64,000 bases of DNA. Origin: Castor canadensis. Lineage: Eukaryota > Chordata > Mammalia > Rodentia > Castoridae. Made by a program: the position numbers and the translations under genes. Within the stretch, counting starts at the first letter, position 1, and every line of letters begins with the position of its first letter. Location of the stretch: NCBI RefSeq assembly GCF_047511655.1, contig NC_133386.1, positions 171,079,146 to 171,143,145 of the forward strand, given 5' to 3'. Of this stretch, positions 43,801 to 55,800 are shown one piece after another. The notes below the pieces were generated by a model. It was not told the DNA's origin. It saw only the letters and a list, made by a program, of their open reading frames with translations, and did not search any database.

Positions 43801-46800
43801 CAGGCCAAAGCTGTCTTGAAATTCATTGAAGGGATCTCAGAGAAGACCCTGAGGAGTACTGTTGCCCTCACTGCTGCCCGAGGACGGGGGAAATCTGCAG
43901 CTCTGGGATTGGCTATTGCTGGTGCAGTGGCATTTGGGTAAGGGGATCCAATTCCCCATCTTTAGGAACTTGGCAGGAGGGGGTAGCGTTCAGGATTCAG
44001 GTCAGGAGACTGGCAGAATTGTTGTCTCTGATCCTGGTCTGAGCTGGTTCACTGTAATTTCTGTAGGTCTTGGGTGCTTGCCTGGAGACAGCAGTGCTGT
44101 TTCCCCCAGGCTACCCAGAGATGCACTGTGCACTTGGACACACCAGGGCCTCTGTATTCAATGTTTAAGTTGAACAGACACAAAAGCAAAGATACAGGGG
44201 TAAGAATGTTTAAACTCACAGAAACTCAGCTTTGCTGACTGAGCAGAGTATAAGCTGAATGTGAATGATTTGATTGGTAGGAAGTCTTGTTTTGTTTCTG
44301 AGGAGCTGACTTTGAGTTTGATGCTACTCTGCTCTTTTGTCCTGGGAAGATTTATGCAACTGCCAGTACAGTATACTCTTCCAACTTTGCAGGCATGATA
44401 ATTCATCTAAAATTTACTGGATTGTCCTGTATGCATTATCTTCCTTGGTACTCCCTGTGTCTCTGTGGGCATCTTTGGATGGATAAACTGGGCCCAGGGA
44501 GTTCCAGTAACTTACCAAAGGTCCCCCAGCAAGTTGCTGCTGGTGGAGCTGTTGTTTGAGCCCAGCTCCTGACTTGTATCTCTTTGTCCTTGTTACTGTT
44601 GCTTAGGATCTTAGGATCTTAGGATCCTGGAGGTTGGCTGTGGCCTTTGCCTGAGGGCTGAATGAACCCAATGGCTTCCAATTTGAAAACCTCAGTGTAG
44701 CACGAGTGAGGAGTGTGAAGCTGCCCCTTTTGTCAGGATACTGGACTGGAGGCAGTGTGCTGGTTCTGCACACTGAAAGTTGTCCCAGCCAACAACAGAT
44801 GTTGTTTGGTTTATTAAGGTTAATGTTTCCATCGCTCTGAGAAGAAAAATGTACCCAGATCTGGAGTTGTTTTTGTTTTCCTCCCCAGAAGGAATCCCCC
44901 CTTTTTTTCCTCTGCTGTTATCGTCTGTGTGGTTTTGTTTCTTTAAAGTATTCTAGGTTTCTTAATTTGTGAACAGCCTCCTTTTTCTTTTGTTCTACAG
45001 GTACTCCAACATGTTTGTTACCTCCCCAAGTCCCGATAATCTCCACACTTTGTTTGAATTTGTATTCAAAGGATTTGATGCTTTGCAATATCAGGTAGGG
45101 CATTTGGGTAAGATCCTTTGGTTTGGTGCTGGGGGGGTCATTGGAGTGCTTGCTTACTTTCTTTGTATTTACTTTCTATCTAAACCTTGTTATTGGTTTG
45201 ACTTTTTCCCTTCCAGGAGCACCTGGATTACGAGATTATTCAGTCTCTAAACCCTGAGTTTAATAAAGCAGTGATCAGAGTGAATGTGTTCCGAGAGCAC
45301 AGGCAGACCATTCAGGTGAGGCTTCTTCTCAGATCCTGCACTGTGTATCTGGCTTTGTGATGTTTCCTCACAGGCATTGTGTGCCCCATGTAACTGCTTG
45401 TCCTTTAGGCAGTGGTGGATTTATGGGAAACCTATTTCAGATTTCAGCTTTTTCTAAAGACAACATTCAGACAAACTAACAAAAATATGTAGTGTGATTG
45501 AAAAGTTGTAGTTTTGTCCCTTGAATATGGAATGTGTGGGATTGACAGTATGCTTGATGAGTGAAAAAAAATCATGATTTTGACATCATTTCCAGTTTTG
45601 TTTAGTTATTGCAGGTTTTGAAATGTTGCATCTGTAACTAAAACAATAACATCACCAGTTAAAAGTAAAAAGATCTTTGCAAAATATTCTGAATCTTTGT
45701 GGTTTTGCCAGTGGCCTATTTTCCTTTTAAACAGCATTTTCCATGAAAGCTCCATAAATCTCCAGCACTTTGTAAGCCTGAATGCTGTGCACTTGTCCAA
45801 AGGCTTCAGTGTTGTTAAATCCCTCAGAGCATCATGTGACAGGCTTGCAGAAGAGACTGAGACTAGCAGGCTCTTGCTGGAGTGGCTTCATCGATTGTTT
45901 TGGAGTTGGGGGTAGGGTGGAGTGGGAAGTGAGTCAGGTGAGCGTGGCAGTTTGCATCCTGAACTTTATGCCTGTGGGAGCATGTGACTGGGTCTGTTAA
46001 GGAGGTAGTTCTTTTATCAGGCGATAAACAGCAGTGTTTATGCCTCTTACCTTAAGGATCTTAATTTTTCTTATTAAGTCTCTATTGAGAATCTCTTCAT
46101 TCTACATATTTCTTCCCACTTTTGCCTGAGTTTCTCAGCTGAGAGGAGGAAGACTGATGTTGGTGCAGGTCAGGAGTGGGTGTGGTTGGCTGCTGGCTCT
46201 GAGAACACAGAGGCTTGTTAAAACTCAAGAAAAATACACAAACCAAAGAAGAAAAGCAATTCCCTAAAATGTCCTGGCTCAGCCCCTTCTTGAATTTGTA
46301 ATCAGATGCCATCTCGTGTTACCAGAGTCTTTTGTCTCCAAACTAGAGAAGGAGCACAGAGGAAGTGATTTGGCTTTATGAGACTTCATTTATGGGCCTC
46401 TGAGGTCTCTTCTTTTTGGCTGGAGAGTGAGGAAAAAGGAGATGACTACATTAAAGTTTGTGTGCCTCCCCTAGGAGCTACTTTCTGTGCTTTTATGAGA
46501 TGCTGTTTAATCTCTCTTCTCAAGAATCAAGAAATGATGGGATGAGAAGGAGGGTTCTGTAGTGCTCCCAAAAAAGAAGAAAAACCAGATGGGCATCTGG
46601 GCATGGTGGCTCATGCCTGTAATCCAAGCTAATTGGGAAGTAGGAGATTGTGAACAACACAGTTCAGAGCCAGTGTGGGCAAAAGTTAGTGAGACCTGTC
46701 TCAACACCACATGGGTGTGCATGCTTGTGATCCCAGCTACTTGGGAGGTATAAGTAGAATTGCTGGCTGAGGCTGACCAGAGCAAAAAGCACAAGATCCT

Positions 46801-49800
46801 ATCTGAAAAATAACTAAAGCTAAAAAACAGTGGGGATGTGGTTCAAGTGCTAGAGTGCCTACGTAGCAAGCTTGAGACCCTGAATTCAAACCCAGTGCTG
46901 CCAAAAAAAATGCGTATGGGGAGGGGGGCGCTGTTGAGGATGTATGTGACCTGATGCTAGAAGTGAACAGGGCTGCTTCCTTTCTGATCCAGCAACTTCT
47001 AGAAAAGCAGTGAAACAATCTGACTTGTAATAAAACACTTCATACCTGTAGGAAAATTCAGAGACCAACATAACACTCAGATGCCCAGGGTTTACATTTA
47101 AAAATGTTAATATTGTTGCTTGCTTTGTGTGTCCATAAATGGTAGCAACCAGTAGTTCTCCATCTGCCACCTATTTTACTTAGCACTTGTTTTCAAGGTT
47201 TGTGTGCCTTGATACCTGTAGATCTGCTTGGTTCATTTTTAAGCAACACAAGAGTGTGTTACAATTGTTTTTGTTTTTAGAAGTGGAATTGTTGACGTTT
47301 AGGGTATGTGTAGATTTCCACCTTTCTGGATTTTGACAGATACTCCTTTTACATGTCTATGCCCATTTACCTTTACATCAGCACTAAATGCTGTTTAGCA
47401 ATTTAAGGATTGCTTTCTTTTTTTTCTACACAGGATCTCCTTGTGTAGCCCAGGCTGACCTTGAACTCTTGATTGTACTGCCTCAGCCTCCTGAGTGCTG
47501 AGATTTCAGGCAGGTACCACCACACCAGCCTTCAAAGCAATTTTAAGTTTTGTCTGTGTGCATATGAAATTTGATCTCCTTGTCTTTGGTGTTTCACTGA
47601 TTACTCCTTAGACTGAATTATCTTTATGTTAATTGACTATTCAGGTTTCTTCTCCTGTGAAATACCTTTTTTTGGCCTTTAAAAAAACATTTTCAAAATA
47701 TCAGGAGGCCCTGAAGAAGCTGAAGGGGTTGTTTATATGTATGTGGATGTGTGAGTGTGATTAAGAGTAGTCTGGGAATTTCCCAGCAGTACAGGGAATT
47801 GGATTGGTGGTGTCAGGACAGGGTGCACAGCCCACAGTATGAGAAACCTGATGTCCTTGACCAGGCTGGAGCTGTGCCGCTGGCCTCCCTAATCTGAGGC
47901 TGGGGAGAAACTTGAGAGGACACTGAAGAGGGAAAGGAAAGGCAGCCACTGGCTGAAAACCCTCTAAGCAAGGCACTGTGCAAAGCTCTTTCACATAATT
48001 ACCTTATTTGTTCCTTAAGCAGCCAGAAAGTAGGTATTTCCTTCATTTTAAGAATCTGGGACCCTGTGAGATTAAGTGACCTGTCCAGGATCACACAGTC
48101 AGTTATTGAACTGTTTGATCCCATGTGTCTGACTCTAAGCCTATTCTATTCTTGACCTGCCAAGAAAAAGTAGAAAGGGAACAGAGAGGGTAGTATTCAC
48201 AGCTGTGGCTTCAGGTGGCCACCTCATAATCTAAATATTCTTTCCCCACAGTATATACATCCTGCAGATGCTGTGAAACTGGGTCAGGCTGAGCTTGTTG
48301 TGATTGATGAAGCTGCCGCCATCCCCCTCCCACTGGTGAAGAGCCTACTTGGACCCTACCTCGTTTTCATGGCATCCACCATCAATGGGTAAGGCACCTT
48401 GGGTTGGAGTCATTACTCTGGTCTGGGTTCTTGTAGAGTGGGTGGCATGAAATGAATGTGGCCTGGGCCTACAAAACTAAGTCTAAGTTCCAGGCTGAAT
48501 CTTTGGGGTAGCTTTGAGCTTTCCTGAGGCTTCGCAAACACTGTCACTCCCATTTAGTCTGGCGTTAAATGGGCAACATAAGATTAAGGATTTTGGAACC
48601 TACATGATGCATGTTTCCTGTCTAGGTGTTTTTAAAAGTACCTGTATGGCAGCACCAGTGTCTTGTATCTTAGATTTATATGCAAATACTGTATTAAAAT
48701 AATTAGCATTAGAAAGCAGGCTAATAATGGCATGAGAACTACTTGAGCCACTCTGCCAGCCCAAACAGAACTTTTAAAAAAAATTTGAATTGTATATATA
48801 CATAATATATATATTATATATGTAAGTTTTATATATTATATATATATATAAGTTTTATATGTATTTGAAGTTTATATTTGCTGTGGAAAAATTAGAAAAA
48901 TAGGTAAACAAAAGTAAAATAGTCAGTTGTAGAGTGTGTTTAGTATTCCCAAAGCCTCCCTAGTACCCAAAACAAAACAAAACCCTGGTATGATGTCATG
49001 CCTGTAATCCCAGCACTCTGGAGGCTGAGGCAGGAGGATCCTGAGTTGATGCCAGCCTCGGTTACATATGAGGAACCTGTCTCAAAAACAATAAAAGAAA
49101 AATCACCTCTTTTTTTTCAGTGCTGAGGCTTGAACCTAGGGCCTTGTGCATGCTGTGCAAATACTCTGTTACTTGAACCATATCCCTAGTCTTTTTGTTT
49201 TTGAGATGGGGTCTTGCCAGGTTGGCCTCAGACTTGAGATACTTCTGGTTTTTGTCTCAAGTAGCTGGGATTACACTAGGACCAGCTGTAAATTTGCTTT
49301 TTATATAACAACATATTGTGACATTTTTCCAGGTTATCTTCATGTAACAATATGTTGGAAAAGTTTCTGTATAAAAATTATGTCTTGAAGAGATAATTCT
49401 ACTTTGCAGATTTATTTTGACTGCTTAATATTGAAAATATTTAAATAAAATAGATTTTTCCCTTTTTTTCAAATTCCTTTTTAGTGATACAATTTATATA
49501 CCATAGTACTTACCCATTTAAAGTGTATAACTCAGTGGTTTGTAGAATATTCACAGAGTTGTGCAACCCAAGCTCAGTATAATTAGTTCTAGAACATTTT
49601 CATTCCCTACCAAAGAAACCCTGTGCATTATCCTCCAGGATCTTCCTATTCCCCAGGAAGCCACTAGTCTGCTCTCTCTTTGTATAGACTTGCCTGTTTA
49701 GGACATTTCATATAAATGGATTCATACAGTATACAATCTTTTTTGGTTGGGTGCTTTCATTTACTATAGTATTTTCAAGGCTCATCCATCTAGCTTGTAT

Positions 49801-52800
49801 TATTTTTTCTTTCCTTTGTATGGTTGGGTGATACTCCTTGTATGGATACACTATGTTTATTTATCCATTGGTAGACATTTAAGTTATTTCTACCTTTTGC
49901 TTTTGGGAATCAGTTCTCTTGGTATATACTGAAGAGTAAAATTACTGGGTCAAATGGTGACTGTTTAACCTGATGAGGCACTACCAGACCCTTTTGAACT
50001 TCCACAAATAAGCAGTGTACACTAGTTCCCCTTTGTTCCAGGTTCACTTTTCACAGTTTTAATTGCTTGAAGCCCACTGTGATCCAAAAATATTAAATAG
50101 AAAACTGCAAAAATAATTCACGTTTTAAATAACTATAATTGTTGTTGTGTTATTAGTTATTGTTAATAGTTACCTAATTTATAAATTAAGCCTTATTACT
50201 TGTAATAGCAGCTCTCATCGGTGGATCGTTTAACTTTGTTCCAGTTTCACTTTGCCAAAGGCTTAACTTGCAACATCTTTTCAGACCATAATTTTTAGTT
50301 CATATCAGAGCCCCTATGATGACTGCTGGTAGAGTGGCTCAAGTGGTAGAGCGCCTGCCTAGTAAGTGAGCAGCCCTGAGTTCAAACTCCAGTACTACCA
50401 AAAACCAAAACAAAGCAAAACAGAGTCCTATGATGTGTATAGAGTAATCAACTTTGGAGAATGAGGCTAAAAGAGATTGAGTTCCTTGCCTAAAGGTCTG
50501 AGTTTTGAGTCCAAGCTGGAATGTCTCTGAGTCAAGCCTTCCTTCTCTGCACATGTGTGCAGTGCTGAAAGCTTAACTGAGCAAGGCTATCCAGGATCTG
50601 GGGATCAGCAGGTTATCCTTTCTAAAGAGCAGATTGGGGGTTGCTTTTGTCTTTCCCCTAGCTACGAGGGCACTGGCCGCTCACTGTCCCTCAAGCTAAT
50701 TCAGCAGCTCCGTCAGCAGAGTGCCCAGAGCCAGGTCAGCACCACCGCCGAGAATAAGACCACAACAACTGCCAGACTGGCCTCAGGTATCCTGGGAACC
50801 CTGGCCAGACCTGCACTTCACAGCAGGTCTCTTCAGACTCTCTTGCTGGGCCCTTGCTTCCTCTGTGGCCTCATGGGTAGTCCCAAACCATCCTGCTGTC
50901 AGACAGAAATGTTGAGTCCTAGAGGTGAATTGATTTTCTCTGAGGAACAGCAGTCCATTGACTACCAGATGAGGGATTGACTTGGGCCTTTGGGTGGTTG
51001 AGTCCTTGTTTGTCCCTGTTCCAGGGCATGGTTTTATTAACTTAGTGGGATCCCTTTGGGGTTGATAACATGGCAAGTTGGATATCCACCAAAATAATTT
51101 TAAATCACCAGTTTGGATTGGAGATGTGGCTCAAGCAGTAGAACACCTGCTTTGTAAGCATGAAGCCCTGAGTTCAAACCCCAGTACTGCCTAAAATAAA
51201 TAAATAAGAAATAAAACCCAGTTTAAATTCTTGAGCCATATATGTCTGGGCACTACATGGCAAAAGGTATAGTGGAGCATTCCTCCTTGCTCTGGTGGTG
51301 CACATTTAATAATTGTTTCTAATTACATGTGATTTGTGGGGAACAGCACGGACATTGCACGAGGTTTCCCTTCAGGAGTCAATCCGATACGCCCCTGGGG
51401 ATGCAGTAGAGAAGTGGCTGAATGACCTGCTGTGCTTGGATTGCCTCAACATTACTCGAATTGTCTCCGGCTGCCCCTTACCTGAAGCCTGTGAACTGTA
51501 TCCTCTGGGTCTCACTGGCCCTGTGAAAGGGAGAAGTGCAAGAATTAAAAGGGTTTGGGTCAGGTGTGATGATGTATATCTGTAGTCTCTGTCCTGACCC
51601 TGGAGGTTGAGGCCAAGAGGATGATTTGAACCCAAGAGTTCACGTCAGCCCAGGCAACATAATGTGATCCTCTCTGAAAAGAAAAAGAAAAAGAAAATAA
51701 AAATGAACATTTTAAATTTTATTTTTCTTTCTTTTCCAATGTTGCGCTTCCTCTCGGGATACTGGGTGACTAACTCTTTCCAAGCTGAGGGAAATGCATA
51801 CTTCTTCCTATATGTACTGTCTGGGACTCTCCGGTTTGTTTCAGTTACTTAACTCCAGACCAGCTACTATGTTAATAGAGATACCCTCTTTTGCTACCAC
51901 AAGGCTTCTGAAGTCTTCCTCCAGCGGCTTATGGCCCTCTATGTGGCTTCTCACTACAAGGTAATTGCAACTAGCCCTTGATGACCTTTAGGGAGTCACT
52001 GAAGCTCCATTGACAGTCCTCTTACTTGTCTGTTCATGCCTTTTGTTACTGAGTGGCTCAGGTAACCATTCCACTGGGACTTGTCTGTAGTGATCTGCTG
52101 GAGGGGTTGTATTTCCCATTGTAGTACATGTGGCTTGTGTTGGGCTTCTAGCTTTGCACAGAGTACAGAATACCTGTGTGTAGCTTCATGAGTGGAAGCT
52201 GGAGAGGGTGGAAAGCTTTGCCCATTTTAAAGGGTACTGGTTGCTTGCCTGCCTACTAAACTGATAGGCTGAGTGCCATTGCACTTGTAACCCAGTGGAA
52301 GTATTTGACCTGAGACTGGCTTTGTACTGCTGAGCTACTGAAGGACAAGGGTAGAAGAATACTTCTTGAGTGTGCGGATAGCATTTTCATGAACAGCCTT
52401 TAATTGAAGATTGAAGAGTTGATGTTAGATGTGGTAGCACCTTTTCCTAAAATAGCAGCCTTTTATCTAGAGAACCATCACATCCCAGCTGTGAAATGAA
52501 TAATGCTAAAAACTTCTGCTGCACGGCCTCAGCCTTTGGCATGACAGGCTAGTAGGTTCTGGAGGCTTAGCCCTACTGATGCCATTTGAAGAGTCTCAGG
52601 CTTGCCACAGTACTGGAAAGGTGCTTTGCTGGGTTTCATTGCCTCACCTGGCTTTAGGGGAAGGCATACAACAGTCACACAGTAATTCAAGTCAGGCCTC
52701 TTGAATAAAGGACAAGAGAAGGACTACATCCATTAACCCGTGTTTGTGCCCACAGAATTCTCCCAACGATCTCCAGATGCTTTCTGATGCGCCTGCTCAC

Positions 52801-55800
52801 CACCTCTTCTGCCTTCTGCCTCCTGTGCCCCCTACCCAGAATGCCTTGCCTGAAGTGCTTGCCGTTGTCCAGGTACGGAGTGGAGGCATTGATTTGGGGA
52901 AATTCTTGTTCATCAGGAATTTCTGGGGAAACTGCTGAGTTCTGGCCTGGAGCCAAGTGGCTGCATCTGTTTACACAAGTGACTGGGTGCATTAGAAAAG
53001 GCCACCCTCTTCAGAAACCCAGAGCCCCACTGTCACGGGTGGGTAAAAGTCAGAACTTGTTCGTTTCACCCTTTATTACCATCAATGCCTGATATTTGTA
53101 AAGGCCACAGATTGAGAAAAGTTCAACCCCTGGCATGTGTGTATGTATCTTTATCTCATTTCTCCTTTTCATAAACATGGGATCACAGTTGCTTTTCTTC
53201 TAAGTCGTGTGTCAAACATTCATAAGTACTTAATTTTTAAAAAACAGCATAGAGTTTCATTATCTGCTTATATCATAATTTGTGTTAGTACTCTCCTGTA
53301 AAACTTGTTGTTTTGAGTTTGTGCTGCTCTGTACAGAGCTGCATGAGCATCTTGTGTCTTAAGTGATGTACACACATATGCATGGAGACCCTCTTTTAGG
53401 ATTCTGCCTCATTAGTAACCTGGAGCATGGTAATGAAGCTTCTTTTAGAAATGGATTAGTCAGTGTTGGGTTGAACCTTGGTGGAAACAGCTGTCTTAGA
53501 GAACCAACAGAATGTTGATGTTTGGAGTCTGGAGCTAGCCTTGTGTCTTCCCTGTCCTGGTTCCCCTCAGGTGTGCCTTGAGGGAGAGATTTCTCGCCAG
53601 TCCATCTTGAATAGCCTGTCTCGAGGCAAGAAGGCTTCGGGGGACCTGATTCCATGGACAGTATCAGAACAGGTGAAGGGCTACCCTTGCATGACTTGGG
53701 TGAGCAAAGCCGGTGAGGTTGTTGGAGGATGTTTGTGTTGCTAAGTTACTGATTTGTGTCTCCCACACAGTTCCAAGATCCAGACTTTGGTGGCCTTTCT
53801 GGGGGAAGGGTTGTTCGCATTGCTGTTCACCCGGATTATCAAGGGGTAATCTGTCCTTGTGCCTCCTGAACCTGCTGTGCCACTGTTAGTTTTAGCCTTG
53901 TCGCTAGCTATTCTTTAGAGCAGGTGTAGTTGGTTATTTGAATAAGAAGTAAAGTCTCAGGAACTTCTCTGCTCCATAGAATTTATCCAGGCCTTGGGGT
54001 GAGCAGGTGGACAGGATGATAGGCCCACTTTTCCTTTGTGAGAAGAGGGGACTTGTTGAACCAGATTGGCTTTCTGTAATTACCTTCTGTCACTTGGAAA
54101 GCCCCACTGAGGAATCAGCTGTGGAAACTTCCCTTTCTGGCAGTGGCACAGACTCGCCCTCTTGGGCTTACTGATCTGGGAACCGGAAAGCACAGCCAGC
54201 CATCCTCAGCCTACAAATGAGCTATTCATGATGGGCTAGACCAGCATAAGAAGTAAAGTCACACTGTGTTTGGTCTTGAGTCTCAGCCTTGACAACATTA
54301 AGGAGTCTCAGTAGTGCCTAGTGCAGTGTGACCAGGAATGAAGACTCCAGAAGTGATATGGTGGATAGAAGTGGCCTAAGTAGATTGAGAATGCTTTTCT
54401 TTCTCCTGTTGCCCTCTGTTTGCTTATAGATGGGCTATGGCAGCCGAGCTCTGCAGCTGCTACAGATGTACTATGAAGGCAGATTCCCTTGTCTGGAGGA
54501 CAAAGTCCTTGAGACATCACGAGAAATTCACACTGTGAGCAGTGAGGTAAGCATGGTTTGACAAAATGACTGACCTATTTCTGGAGAGAATGGTTCTCTG
54601 GATCTTCGGACACCAGTGAGAACAGTCCAGAATCTGTGCTCTCCTACTTTGGGCATGCGGCTGCTTTCTCCAGCCTAACACTTGAGATCCTCAGACCAGT
54701 ATCATCAGCGTCACCTGGAAACTTATTAAAAATGTACATTCGTGAATCCTACCCAGACCTGCTGAATCAGAAACTAGGTTTTCTGTGCTTTCGATACTCC
54801 CTGGTGACTAATGGATATCAGAGTTGAGAAGCCCTGCTCTGCATTGTACTCCTTATTAGCACAAATCCAGACTGCAGGAAGCTCTGCCTTTCCTTGATAA
54901 GGATGATCACTTGTGACTAACAGCTTTTCACGTGCACTCACTGACTTCACAGTGTGTCCATGTAGGAGCTGGGGAATAGGCTTGGATCAGATGGCAGCCT
55001 CAGAGCTGTCAGGTGGCAGAACTTGAACTTCATCTGGATCTTCAAAACCCTGGTTCTGTCCCTTCATAAATTTATTAGACATTGCTAAATTGTGTCCTTC
55101 TTCCTGAATTCTAGGTTCAGATTAGTGTGATCTCACACATGTTTAGTTGTTTGGGATACCTGGGATGATCATGTGACTCATTAGAGTTCTGTTTGAAAAC
55201 CATAGGATCAGACCATGAAACCTCTCCTGGTTTTCGTTTTGTGTTGTGGCAGGAGCCTGAGAATATCACTAGTCACTCTGTCCCTGCTGATTGAGTATTG
55301 TCCTCTCTCTGCCTCTCCTCAGGCTGTCAGCTTGTTGGAAGAGGTCATCACTCCCCGGAAGGATCTGCCTCCCTTACTCCTCAAACTGAATGAGAGGCCT
55401 GCGGAACACCTGGATTACCTGGGTGTTTCCTATGGCTTGACCCCTAGACTTCTCAAGTAAGTGCTTGCTGTTTCCTGGCATCACCCCTTGGCATTGAAGA
55501 AAAGGAGTTGTGTGGGCTTGTCTCCCTTTGTAGCCAGGGTCTGAGTTGGCCATCTGCTCACTCCTGCTTCTCCTGGCCCTTGTCCTCCTTTATCCCTCAG
55601 CTGCTTCTCAGAGTGTAAACATGATGACCTACTCTCCTTGTCTTTTTGCAGGTTCTGGAAACGAGCTGGATTTGTTCCTGTTTATTTGAGACAGACACCA
55701 GTGAGTAAGGTGTCGGGAAGAGGAAGGGTTAGGGTTGTGGCTATAGTTGGCCCAGGTCTGTGCTTGTGCATAGAGTCCTGATGCTTCTCTACTCGTGTGT

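Noticed and set aside
50555..50980. 141-aa open frame overlapping NAT10 exon 13
   Set aside because: Read-through of exon 13 into both flanking introns; only 50662-50786 is coding.
50321..51210. ID units as tRNA genes
   Set aside because: They carry box A/B-like sequence from a tRNA ancestor but lack a cloverleaf and end in A-rich tails; they are SINEs.
50787..51346. NAT10 intron 13 as a second U12 intron (donor GTATCCTGG)
   Set aside because: The donor resembles the U12 consensus for seven bases, but I see no good TCCTTAAC-type branch near the acceptor GGGGAACAG. Adjacent U12 introns would be unusual. The call is uncertain, and a matrix score would decide it.
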